A stretch of DNA of 14,360 bases from UBA668 sp040081465 (lineage in GTDB: Bacteria; Actinomycetota; Acidimicrobiia; Acidimicrobiales; Ilumatobacteraceae). Below the pieces are notes generated by a model. It was not told the origin of the DNA, made no database searches, and saw only the letters and a program-made list of their open reading frames with translations. Of this stretch, positions 6,333-12,925 are shown piece by piece. The position numbers and the translations under genes were made by a program. Every line of letters starts with the position of its first letter. Within the stretch, counting starts at the first letter, position 1. The stretch spans positions 1 through 14,360 of the forward strand of contig JBEBGL010000035.1 in the NCBI GenBank assembly GCA_040081465.1. Reading direction: 5' to 3'.

Positions 6333-6584
6333 CTACCCGATATCGCCGTCTCCGTCGAAGTCTTCGTTGAAGCACAACTCGATTCGGGAGAGCAGGCCGG
6401 CGGGCATCTCGTCGCTGTGACACTTCTCGCTAATCACGGCACGCAACTCGGCGTGAAAGTCGAACGCCTGCAGGCAGTCGTTGCACCCGCCCAGGTGGTC
6501 CTGAATCCCGACACGGGCCTCGGGTGAGAGCGCGCTGTCGAGAAACGCTTCCAGTTCACGGATGGTGTCTTCGCAGTCAGCCAC
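6333..6584 (-). CDS. rsrA: Zinc-binding anti-sigma factor, RsrA-like
   Basis: This is an 83-residue ZAS-type anti-sigma factor. Cysteines and histidine fall at C4, H30, C34 and C37. The spacing is identical to the zinc and redox residues of Streptomyces RsrA (C11, H37, C41, C44), and C55 corresponds to RsrA C62. In that family reduced, zinc-bound protein holds the sigma factor, and thiol oxidation forms a disulfide, expels zinc and frees sigma. The acidic C-terminal tail (DEDFDGDGDIG region) is hydrophilic. The start is GTG at 6584, overlapping the sigma gene by 8 bases. A GAGAGAGGA Shine-Dalgarno sequence lies 7 bases upstream, unlike the leaderless first genes of units. The symbol rests on motif spacing and the sigma neighbour. 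Confidence 0.88.
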   Translation of the reverse strand: MADCEDTIRELEAFLDSALSPEARVGIQDHLGGCNDCLQAFDFHAELRAVISEKCHSDEMPAGLLSRIELCFNEDFDGDGDIG

Positions 6585-7134
6585 TCAGCAGTCCTCTCTC
6601 GCTCGCATAGTCAATCAACGCCTTGTGCATCGCCTTTCTTCCCCGATGGAGCCGCGACATCACGGTTCCGACAGGTACCTCCAGCATTTCGGCGATCTCC
6701 TTGTACGAGAACCCCTCCACGTCGGCTAGCAGCACCGGTAGCCGGAACGCTTCTGGCAGGTCTTCCAGCGCCTTCTTGACCTCGTCGTCGGTGAATAGAT
6801 CGAAGAGCGTTTCTTCGGCGCTGCGGCTGGCGGCGTCGATTCCGCTGACCCGCTTGTAGAGGTACAAATCCTCCACTTCGGCAAGGTCGGTTTCTTGCGG
6901 GCGTCGCTGTTTCGCGCGATATCGGTTGATGTAGGTATTGGTGAGGATTCGAAACAGCCACGCCCGAAGGTTGGTTCCGTCGCTGAAGTTGCCAAAGCCC
7001 CGGTACGCGCGCAAGTAGGTCTCTTGCACGAGATCTTCGGCGTCCGCAGCGTTACGAGTCATGCGCAATGCCGAGCTGTAGAGCTGCGGCGCGAACTGCA
7101 TCGCCTGCTCGGCGAAGTCCTTGCGATCGGCCAT
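6577..7134 (-). CDS. sigR: ECF sigma factor, SigR/SigH-like
   Basis: This 185-residue group-4 (ECF) sigma factor carries region 2 at about residues 18-80 (DAEDLVQETYLRAYRGF, then NLRAWLFRILTNTYINRYR) and region 4 at about 125-175 (LPEAFRLPVLLADVEGFSYKEIAEML, then VPVGTVMSRLHRGRKAMHKAL, the recognition helix). The acidic linker between them is typical of SigR. It directs RNA polymerase to oxidative or disulfide-stress promoters and is held by the product of the overlapping downstream gene. It begins 11 bases after the MarR stop. TAGGGT ends 8 bases before the ATG. I looked for an autoregulatory SigR promoter (GGAAT and GTT about 18 bases apart) directly upstream and did not find a convincing one. 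Confidence 0.9.
   Translation of the reverse strand: MADRKDFAEQAMQFAPQLYSSALRMTRNAADAEDLVQETYLRAYRGFGNFSDGTNLRAWLFRILTNTYINRYRAKQRRPQETDLAEVEDLYLYKRVSGIDAASRSAEETLFDLFTDDEVKKALEDLPEAFRLPVLLADVEGFSYKEIAEMLEVPVGTVMSRLHRGRKAMHKALIDYASERGLLSG
6592..6600 (-). promoter_or_regulatory. Shine-Dalgarno sequence deciding the anti-sigma GTG start
   Basis: GAGAGAGGA on the minus strand, 7 bases before the GTG at 6584 and inside the end of the sigma gene. It is one of the few clear ribosome-binding sites in the window and supports an internal, leadered start for the anti-sigma gene. Confidence 0.6.
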
Positions 7135-7142
7135 TGGGTGGA

Positions 7143-7148
7143 ACCCTA
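7143..7148 (-). promoter_or_regulatory. Possible -10 box of the sigma operon
   Basis: TAGGGT ends 8 bases before the ATG at 7134 and contains the TAG stop of the MarR gene. It fits the leaderless pattern, but the overlap with a stop codon makes chance occurrence easier. No -35 element is evident. Confidence 0.3.
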
Positions 7149-7697
7149 CTGAGCGGTTGCTTGCACCGACACAAATTCGTCAACGGCAGCGACCATGCGC
7201 TCGAGCATGTCGGCGAAGACGGGAAGCTCACTTCGGCTGTACGACTTGAGGATGAAGGTCAGCAACTCGGTGCGTCGTTCGACAACTGTCTCGTGGACGC
7301 ACCGGCCAGCCGGCGTGATCAAGACACGCACCACTCGTCCATCGTCAGCGCTGGCGAGCCGTTCCGCCATGCCGGACTTCACGAGTCGCTCTACCGCGCG
7401 AGTTGCAGTTGATGGCTCGACGTGTAGGGCGTCTGCAAGTTCGCTCATCTTCCACGTCGGACGCTGCGCCAGGATGTCGAGCGTGTCCATCTGGCCTTGC
7501 TCGATCGACTCTTCGTCGCGACCGTAAAGGAAGTCGCGCAATCCCGAAGTGGCAGCGCCGCGCCTGAGTTCGCGCCAAGCGAGGCCGATACGCACGGCGA
7601 GGTCATAAACCTCGCGGTGTCGAGGATCAAGCTCTTGCTTGAGAGGCAACGTCGCCATGATCGCGTCAGGGTAGTCACGAGCTACCACCACCTCCAT
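7146..7697 (-). CDS. MarR-family transcriptional regulator
   Basis: The product is about 183 residues, with an N-terminal dimerisation helix (REVYDLAVRIGLAWRELRR), a winged helix-turn-helix (MDTLDILAQRPTWKMSELADAL, then VEPSTATRAVERLVKSGMAERL), the wing DDGRVVRVLITPAG and a long C-terminal helix pair. MarR proteins are dimeric DNA-binding repressors that often respond to phenolics or oxidants. The signal here is unknown. The start is uncertain. ATG codons at 7724, 7709, 7697 and 7658 are all in frame, the first three created by or next to a 15-base tandem repeat. I chose 7697 because it lies just beyond the repeat; 7658 would still leave the full fold. Its position directly before the redox sigma operon suggests a shared stress theme, as inference only. 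Confidence 0.82.
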   Translation of the reverse strand: MEVVVARDYPDAIMATLPLKQELDPRHREVYDLAVRIGLAWRELRRGAATSGLRDFLYGRDEESIEQGQMDTLDILAQRPTWKMSELADALHVEPSTATRAVERLVKSGMAERLASADDGRVVRVLITPAGRCVHETVVERRTELLTFILKSYSRSELPVFADMLERMVAAVDEFVSVQATAQ

Positions 7698-7700
7698 AGT

Positions 7701-7736
7701 CGTGCTCATACCGGTCGTGCTCATACCGGTCGTGCT
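7701..7736. repeat. 15-base tandem repeat (2.4 copies) between tRNA-Thr and the MarR gene
   Basis: The plus-strand unit CGTGCTCATACCGGT occurs perfectly at 7701-7715 and 7716-7730, followed by 6 more bases of a third copy. Read on the minus strand it is in frame with the MarR gene and encodes MSTTG repeats, so it creates several candidate start codons. Confidence 0.85.
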
Positions 7737-7742
7737 TCTCGG

Positions 7743-7815
7743 AGCCCAAGAGGAGAATCGAACTCCTGACCTACGCATTACGAGTGCGTTGCTCTACCGA
7801 CTGAGCTACCTGGGC
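7743..7815 (-). tRNA. tRNA-Thr, anticodon CGU (reads ACG)
   Basis: The minus strand folds as a full cloverleaf of 73 bases. Acceptor GCCCAGG pairs with CTTGGGC (one G-U pair), the D-arm contains AGCTCAGTCGGTAGAGC, the anticodon stem ACGCA/TGCGT encloses the loop CTCGTAA with anticodon CGT, and the T-arm is AGGAG-TTCGATT-CTCCT. The discriminator is U and CCA is not encoded. The first 10 bases lie inside the 3' end of holB, whose stop codon is within the tRNA gene. Confidence 0.96.
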
Positions 7816-8885
7816 GCAGGGAGCAATGCTAGCGACGGCAGGTCGAGGAGCAGCGACTGTAAAAGCAACAGTTCATTGGGGTTGCGCTCCATTGCCTCGA
7901 GCGTTTCATGGATTCGATGCACCGCTTGTGCGACCGAGTCGGGTCGTGCGGCACGTTGCTGGACAAGCGCATCGCGGTAAGAGCCAGCTAGCACCCCGAG
8001 GCCACTGCGCAACTCGTCGGTGCGATGGCGGCGGAGTTCGCGCTTGTGTCGCTCTTCCAATTGTTTGCGACCGCCACCCTTCTCGCCCACCGCGGCCGCA
8101 CGTGCATCGAGCTCGGCGACTTCCTGCGCGTGGCGCGCCTCTAGCGGTGCCGCGGCCGCCTCGATCAAGGCATTCAACTTCTGACACGTGGCAACCACGT
8201 TCGCGCCGGTGCCATCGAGTTGTGTTGGCACAGATGCAAACACCGATCGGCGCTCCATCAGGGTCGGGTCGGTAGCGAGTACTCGCGCGCGGGTCAGGTT
8301 TCCCTCGGCGGCAACTGCGGCCTGCGCGGCTGCTTGCTCGGTGCATCCTTCCGCAACCAAAGCGGCGGCGATGGTGGACTCGCTAATCGTGCCGAAGTCG
8401 ATGCGCACGCAGCGCGACGCAATGGTGACTAGCTCGGGTGGCACCTGATCGGCGAGCACGATGAATACGGTGCTGGCCGGCGGTTCCTCCAGCGTCTTCA
8501 GTAGCCGCGCCGCGCCGGTTGCTTCCAGCAGATGGAACTCGTGCAGCACCATGACCTTGCGCTCGCCTTCGATCGGCGCCAGCGATGCGTTGCGAATGAT
8601 GTCGCCGACCTGTTCGGCGGAGATTCGAGCACCGGCTCGTTCGACCTCGCGCACGTCGGGGTGCTCGCCCGCGAGAATCAGCCGAGCGTCGCGCGTCTCC
8701 GCGTCGTCGGTGCCGGTCAGCAACAACGCGGCGAACGATCGCGCGGCTTCGTCCTTTGTGCAACCGGCCGGACCCACGAACAAGTACGCATGCACGGGCG
8801 CGACCGCGGCGTGCGTCAGCTGGTCGACTGCTCGTTCCTGGCCGACAACGGCACTCCACACCGATCGTGAGTACTCGGCGAACAT
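7806..8885 (-). CDS. holB: DNA polymerase III delta' subunit (clamp loader)
   Basis: Delta' is the stator of the clamp loader that opens and places the sliding clamp. The 359-residue product has the AAA+ layout: WSAVVGQERAVDQL (about 10-23), a P-loop position GPAGCTKD (38-45), the ISAEQVGDI segment, VMVLHEFHLLEATGAARLLKTLEEPP (about 111-136) and the SRC sensor motif (S157-C159). The P-loop lacks the second glycine and the Thr/Ser, and the cysteines of the usual zinc module between the P-loop and EHPD are absent. Delta' need not bind ATP, so this still fits. A charged coiled-coil-like segment lies around 240-290. I prefer ATG 8885 because it overlaps the tmk stop as TGATG; a GTG codon directly before it is the alternative. 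The stop falls inside tRNA-Thr. Confidence 0.88.
   Translation of the reverse strand: MFAEYSRSVWSAVVGQERAVDQLTHAAVAPVHAYLFVGPAGCTKDEAARSFAALLLTGTDDAETRDARLILAGEHPDVREVERAGARISAEQVGDIIRNASLAPIEGERKVMVLHEFHLLEATGAARLLKTLEEPPASTVFIVLADQVPPELVTIASRCVRIDFGTISESTIAAALVAEGCTEQAAAQAAVAAEGNLTRARVLATDPTLMERRSVFASVPTQLDGTGANVVATCQKLNALIEAAAAPLEARHAQEVAELDARAAAVGEKGGGRKQLEERHKRELRRHRTDELRSGLGVLAGSYRDALVQQRAARPDSVAQAVHRIHETLEAMERNPNELLLLQSLLLDLPSLALLPAPR
7826..7831 (-). promoter_or_regulatory. Possible -10 box of tRNA-Thr
   Basis: TAGCAT on the minus strand, 10 bases before the tRNA 5' end and inside the last codons of holB. No good -35 element is visible. Processing from a holB transcript is an alternative. 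Confidence 0.25.
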
Positions 8886-9493
8886 CACAGACCAAGTCGG
8901 TCGTGTACGGCCGCGCGAATCGCGGTTGCCACAGCGTCGAGAGACTGCGAGCCGTCAATTACGACCCAACGCTCGGGTTCGTCGATCGTCATTTGTCGAT
9001 AGCCGTCACGAACCCGCTTGTGAAACTGCTCGCTTTGGCGCTCGAAGCGATCGAGTTGCCGGCCGCGCATACGTCGTTCCAACGTCTCGGGCGCGGCGTC
9101 GATCAACAACACAAGTTCCGGCCAATGACCGTCGGTCGCCCACTCGTTGAACTCGCGAACTTCAGCAACGTTCAGCCCCCGCCCGTAGCCCTGGTACGCC
9201 AACGATGAATACACACTTCGGTCGCTGACGACGTGCTTACCCGCGGCCAACGCCGGCGCAACGACTTCCTCGATGTGCTGTGCACGATCGGCGGCCGCCA
9301 GCAACGCTTCTGCGCGATCCGAGAGGTTGCTGATCGATGTGTCGTGAAGGATTGCGCGAATCTGTCGCCCGATGGCGGTTCCACCCGTTTCACGTGTCAA
9401 CACGGCACCGAGAGCAGTCGCCAGCCGACTCGCGTGGGTGCTCTTACCGCATCCCTCGGGACCTTCGAGCGCTATGTAACGACCAGCCGACAT
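8885..9493 (-). CDS. tmk: Thymidylate kinase
   Basis: The enzyme phosphorylates dTMP to dTDP with ATP, an essential step toward dTTP. The 202-residue length is standard. The P-loop is EGPEGCGKST (10-19), followed by the thymidylate-binding RETGGTAIG, the DRSVYSSLAYQG motif (DR-Y/F-S-Q type), LLIDAAPE, and the LID region RRMRGRQLDRFE. The gene lies 41 bases after the topA stop and overlaps holB by one base, giving a topA-tmk-holB arrangement that I know from other actinobacteria. A TATGGT box ends 9 bases before the ATG, and no Shine-Dalgarno sequence is evident. Confidence 0.95.
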   Translation of the reverse strand: MSAGRYIALEGPEGCGKSTHASRLATALGAVLTRETGGTAIGRQIRAILHDTSISNLSDRAEALLAAADRAQHIEEVVAPALAAGKHVVSDRSVYSSLAYQGYGRGLNVAEVREFNEWATDGHWPELVLLIDAAPETLERRMRGRQLDRFERQSEQFHKRVRDGYRQMTIDEPERWVVIDGSQSLDAVATAIRAAVHDRLGL

Positions 9494-9502
9494 ATCCGTC
9501 GC

Positions 9503-9508
9503 ACCATA
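9503..9508 (-). promoter_or_regulatory. Possible -10 box of tmk-holB
   Basis: TATGGT ends 9 bases before the ATG at 9493, in the 41-base gap behind topA. It would give a leader of zero to a few bases. This is the loosest spacing among the boxes reported. Confidence 0.3.
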
Positions 9509-9534
9509 CCGACTGCGGAGGCCGACTATGAGCG

Positions 9535-12264
9535 CTACAGAACCGTGATTTCGTCGGGCGTCTCGTCAACGACCTTTTTCGCGGCGACCTTCTTGGCGGT
9601 CACCTTCTTGACGGCGGGCTTCTTAGGGGCAGTCTTCTTGGCCGTCGCCTTCTTCTTGGCAGCGCCCTTCTTCGGAGCAGTGCGCTTGACTGCCGCCCGC
9701 TTGGTCGCTGCTGCGCGCTTGCCGGGGGCGCCGCCTTTTTCGATAATCGCCTCGCGCCGCGCCGCAAGCAGTTCGTAGGCGCGCTCGGGGATCATTTCCT
9801 CGAGGCGGTCGCCTCGCGATATCGAAGCATTGGTTTCGCCGTCGGTGACGTAAACACCGAACTTGCCGTCGCGCGCGACCACAGCTTTCTGGCTGACGGG
9901 GTCGTTGCCGAACTCGCGCAGTGGACCGCGGGCCGCCATGTTGCCACCACCACGGCGGAACACCTTGGGTTGGCTGAAGATGACTAGCGCCTCTGCGAGC
10001 GTGATGGTGAACAGCTGCTCTTCGTTGGTGATGTTGCGGTAGTCCTTGCCCTTCATGATGTACGGCCCATAGCGACCGTTGTTGGCAAAGATCTCCTGTT
10101 CGTCGGAAGGATCGATGCCGAGGCTGCGCGGCAACTGCAGCAACTCTTTAGCCTCAGCCTCGGTGACGCGTTCGAACACCATCGTCTTGAACAGACTTGC
10201 CATCTTCGGCTTCAACAGTCCGGGCGGCAGATTGTCGGGCGCACCCCACTGCACGTATGGGCCGTAGCGACCGTTCTTGGCGAACACCGGGTAGCCATCG
10301 AGTTCGCCAATCGGCGCATCGTTCTTCGGAGCCGCCAACAACTTCAGCGCGACCTCAAGAGTGAGCTCGTCGGGTGTCATCGTGTCGGGCACGCTGGCAG
10401 TGTCTTCGCCACGCTTCACGTATGGGCCGTACTTGCCCGGCTTCACGATTACCTGGTTGCCGTCCTCGTCGTTGCCAAGGGGAAACGTGTTGATTTCGGC
10501 GGCATCGATCTGATCCAGATTTTCTTCGACCAAGCGCTTGAGTCCGGGCATCTGGTCGGTCTCGTCGCCGAAGTAAAAGTGCTGCAGCCAATCACGCTTC
10601 TGGCGTTCCTTGCGAGCGATGGCGTCGAGGTCTTCCTCGATGCGCGCGGTGAACGCATAGTCGACCAATTCGTCGAAGTGCTTTTCGAGCAGGCCGACAA
10701 CCGCGAACGCCGTCCACGTAGGAACCAGCGCCTGGCCTTTCTTCCACACGTAGCCGCGATCTTGCACGGTTTGGATGATCGACGCCCAGGTGCTTGGACG
10801 TCCGATGCCGAGTTCCTCGAGCTTCTTGATCAGCGACGCTTCGGTGTAGCGCGCCGGCGGCAGCGTGGCGTGGCCGTTGGGAGTGAGTTCGCTAACGGGC
10901 ACGCCTTCACCGACCGTCAGCACCGGTAGCAGTGCTTCCTTATCGTCTTCGGTCGTGTCGGACTCGTCGCTGCTCTCCACGTACACCTGGCGATAACCGG
11001 CGAATGTGATCGTCGTGCCGCTGGCGGCGAACTCGCAGTCGGTCCCCGCCGCGCTCGCGGCCAACCGGACTGACACGGTGATGCCGACGGCATCGGCCAT
11101 CTGCGACGCCAGCGTGCGCTGCCAGATCAGGCGATAGAGCGCCAACTCTTGCGGGTTCAATTCAATCGCGACTGCGTCGGGGCTGCGCATCGGAGTTGTT
11201 GGTCGAATGGCCTCGTGGGCCTCCTGCGCGTTCTTCACCTTGGTGGTGAACTGCCTAGGCGATGGCGACAGGAAGTTTTCGCCGTACAGGTTCTTCACCT
11301 CGACTCGGGCCGCTGCCAGCGCTTCGTCGCTGAGCACCACGTTGTCGGTACGCATGTAGGTGATGTAGCCACGCTCGTACAGGCCTTGCGCGACCCGCAT
11401 CACCTGCGCAGCACCGAGCCGCAGCTTGCGGCCACCCTCTTGCTGCAGCGTGCTGGTCATGAACGGCGCCTTCGGCGAACTGCGATACGGCTTCTCTTCG
11501 ACCGACCGAACGGTGAACTGGCTGCCGCCCAAGGTGTCGGCTAGCGACCGCGCCCGGCCTTCGTCGACGACAACGACGTTTGCCTTCGGTAATCCGTCGG
11601 CAGTGAAGTCTTTGCCGGTGGCCACCTTCGTGCCGTCGAGGGCGACAAGTGTCGCTGTGAACGCCGGCGCGGTGGCGGTCAACAGTTCGATGTCCCAGTA
11701 ACCGGCGCTAACGAAGGCAATCCGCTCGCGCTCGCGCTCAACGATCAACCGAATCGATGGTGACTGCACTCTTCCCGCCGACAAACCGCGGTTGACGCGG
11801 CGCCAGAGCACCGGCGATACCTCATATCCATACAAACGATCGAGCAGTCGACGAGTTTCAGCAGCGTCGACCAACCCTTGGTCGATCTGTCGGGGATTCG
11901 CGACCGCATGATCGATCGCCGTTTTCGTGATTTCGTGAAAAACCATTCGCTTCACAGGAATCTTGGGCTTCAAATGCTCGACAAGATGCCAGCTGATCGC
12001 CTCGCCCTCGCGATCTTCGTCGGTTGCAAGGTACAACTCGCTCGCGCCCTTCATGGCCGCACGCAGGTCTTTCACAACTTCCTTGCCGCGGACGGTCAAT
12101 TCGTAGGTTGGCGTGAACCCATTGTCGACATCGATCGACAAACCCTTGCTCGGAAGGTCGGCAATATGGCCAACGGAGGCGCGAACGTCGAACGCGTCGC
12201 CGAGAAATTTGGCAATCGTTTTTGCCTTCGCGGGGGATTCCACGATGACGAGGGGTTTTGCCAT
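9535..12264 (-). CDS. topA: DNA topoisomerase I
   Basis: This type IA topoisomerase relaxes negative supercoils. In the 909-residue product the Toprim domain is at the N-terminus (LVIVESPAKAKTIAKFL with E9, and TDEDREGEA with D82 and D84). The RRLLDRLYGYEVSP and GLSAGRVQSPS motifs follow at about 139-170. The active-site tyrosine is Y303 in YITYMRTD. The C-terminus has four Topo_C-type repeats marked by KYGPYVKRG, RYGPYVQWG, RYGPYIMKG and KFGVYVTDG instead of zinc fingers. It ends with a Lys/Ala-rich tail of about 50 residues (AKK, PKK units) before an acidic TPDEITVL end; such tails bind DNA and aid processivity in mycobacterial TopA. I start at ATG 12264 rather than the TTG one codon earlier because a promoter is spaced for the ATG. 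Confidence 0.97.
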   Translation of the reverse strand: MAKPLVIVESPAKAKTIAKFLGDAFDVRASVGHIADLPSKGLSIDVDNGFTPTYELTVRGKEVVKDLRAAMKGASELYLATDEDREGEAISWHLVEHLKPKIPVKRMVFHEITKTAIDHAVANPRQIDQGLVDAAETRRLLDRLYGYEVSPVLWRRVNRGLSAGRVQSPSIRLIVERERERIAFVSAGYWDIELLTATAPAFTATLVALDGTKVATGKDFTADGLPKANVVVVDEGRARSLADTLGGSQFTVRSVEEKPYRSSPKAPFMTSTLQQEGGRKLRLGAAQVMRVAQGLYERGYITYMRTDNVVLSDEALAAARVEVKNLYGENFLSPSPRQFTTKVKNAQEAHEAIRPTTPMRSPDAVAIELNPQELALYRLIWQRTLASQMADAVGITVSVRLAASAAGTDCEFAASGTTITFAGYRQVYVESSDESDTTEDDKEALLPVLTVGEGVPVSELTPNGHATLPPARYTEASLIKKLEELGIGRPSTWASIIQTVQDRGYVWKKGQALVPTWTAFAVVGLLEKHFDELVDYAFTARIEEDLDAIARKERQKRDWLQHFYFGDETDQMPGLKRLVEENLDQIDAAEINTFPLGNDEDGNQVIVKPGKYGPYVKRGEDTASVPDTMTPDELTLEVALKLLAAPKNDAPIGELDGYPVFAKNGRYGPYVQWGAPDNLPPGLLKPKMASLFKTMVFERVTEAEAKELLQLPRSLGIDPSDEQEIFANNGRYGPYIMKGKDYRNITNEEQLFTITLAEALVIFSQPKVFRRGGGNMAARGPLREFGNDPVSQKAVVARDGKFGVYVTDGETNASISRGDRLEEMIPERAYELLAARREAIIEKGGAPGKRAAATKRAAVKRTAPKKGAAKKKATAKKTAPKKPAVKKVTAKKVAAKKVVDETPDEITVL

Positions 12265-12271
12265 CAAAGTA

Positions 12272-12301
12272 TCGCTAGGTGATTTGACCCCTCCGTGTCA
12301 A
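12272..12301 (-). promoter_or_regulatory. Predicted topA promoter (leaderless)
   Basis: On the minus strand a perfect TTGACA (12301-12296), an 18-base spacer, TAGCGA (12277-12272), 7 bases, and the topA ATG. It lies entirely between the preceding stop codon (12313) and topA. It is the best full promoter in the window and predicts transcription starting at the start codon. Confidence 0.6.
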
Positions 12302-12312
12302 GCATCCCCCAC

Positions 12313-12558
12313 TCAGGGTGGTGATGTGATCACAATGCTGGTCTCGACAACGCTGCTGATTGTGGTCGTCGGGGACGGGCTTGGAGCCGGATCTTCCTCG
12401 CGGTCGCGCAGCCCGAGCCAAAAGGCGGCGACGCCGACGACAAGCAAGATCGTGGGCAGCAAGATGCGGGTTTGCAGCGGCAAAGGTTGGCGCGCGACCT
12501 TCTCGGCGAGCTCAATCAGCTTCTCTGTGCGCACCTTCGGGGGTGGCAGTGTGCTCAA
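12313..12558 (-). CDS. Small single-helix membrane protein
   Basis: The 81-residue product has an amphipathic N-terminal part (KLIELAEKVARQPLPLQTR), one clear membrane helix (about 32-50, ILLPTILLVVGVAAFWLGL), a short charged stretch and a Pro/Ser/Thr-rich tail. I do not recognise a family. The start is TTG at 12558. It overlaps the stop of the DivIVA-like gene as TTGA, equivalent to the ATGA overlaps of coupled genes, which supports this unusual start. The pairing with a DivIVA-like protein suggests a role near the membrane or cell pole, as inference only. Confidence 0.72.
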   Translation of the reverse strand: MSTLPPPKVRTEKLIELAEKVARQPLPLQTRILLPTILLVVGVAAFWLGLRDREEDPAPSPSPTTTISSVVETSIVITSPP

Positions 12559-12914
12559 CGCGCGCCCTGTTCGCGCTGATTGCTCACAGCGTCAGGCTTT
12601 CCAGCCAGTTGACCGAGCAAGCCGTCGAGTGCAGCCCGCGCCCAACGCAGGTTTTCACGCAACTCTGCGTTTTCAAGGATTGCGGCTGGCGATGCACTCC
12701 TCGCCCGACGCTCGACGTACCCGCCGCTCGCGTCCCGAGCGCGCACCGGCGCATCGTTAAGTCGGCCGCGCAGCGCGTCGTTCTCGGCGGAGAGTGCTTT
12801 CAGCTCATTGGCGAGCGTCGAGACAAGGCGCTGCACTTGATACGGGTCGTAGCCCTGCCGCACGATTTCCAACTTGTCGCCCGCCAGGGTGTCTGGTTGA
12901 GGTTTCCGCGCCAT
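12555..12914 (-). CDS. DivIVA-like short coiled-coil protein
   Basis: The 119-residue product contains IVRQGYDPYQVQRLVSTLAN followed by a heptad-like helix (ELKALSAENDALRGRL). This matches the N-terminal DivIVA/Wag31 motif (rGYd-x2-qVd-x-fl) and its coiled coil. A second helical segment follows (AILENAELRENLRWARAALDGLLGQLAG). It is much shorter than Wag31 (about 260 residues) and lacks the long coiled coil, so it is a family relative and not the polar growth determinant itself. ATG 12914 is chosen over the TTG four codons upstream. It diverges from rsgA with only 11 bases between the two ATGs and is coupled to the following membrane-protein gene. Confidence 0.72.
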   Translation of the reverse strand: MARKPQPDTLAGDKLEIVRQGYDPYQVQRLVSTLANELKALSAENDALRGRLNDAPVRARDASGGYVERRARSASPAAILENAELRENLRWARAALDGLLGQLAGKPDAVSNQREQGAR

Positions 12915-12919
12915 AGGTA
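12914..12919 (+). promoter_or_regulatory. Possible -10 box of rsgA
   Basis: TAGGTA followed by exactly 6 bases and the ATG at 12926. The last base deviates from TANNNT, and the box overlaps the first base of the divergent DivIVA-like gene's start codon. Confidence 0.25.
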
Positions 12920-12925
12920 GTGGCA

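Noticed and set aside
7698..7742. The 15-base repeats as a CRISPR fragment or phage attachment site
   Set aside because: The repeats are contiguous with no spacers, do not copy tRNA sequence, and no integrase or phage gene is nearby.
7698..7778. MarR start upstream within the tRNA gene
   Set aside because: The frame is open into the tRNA, but that would put the N-terminus inside a structured RNA. Several ATGs downstream suffice for the full fold.
8461..9150. 229-codon plus-strand frame across holB and tmk
   Set aside because: It spans the junction of two clearly recognised genes on the other strand, and the product is Ser/Arg-rich without motifs.
9570..9725. Repetitive plus-strand sequence near the 3' end of topA as a DNA repeat element
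   Set aside because: It is explained by the coding of a lysine/alanine-rich protein tail; the units vary in sequence and length.
12265..12312. CCAC-CCTGA-GTGG hairpin before topA as a terminator or attenuator
   Set aside because: The stem is only four pairs with no T-run, and the same region is better explained by the TTGACA/TAGCGA promoter.
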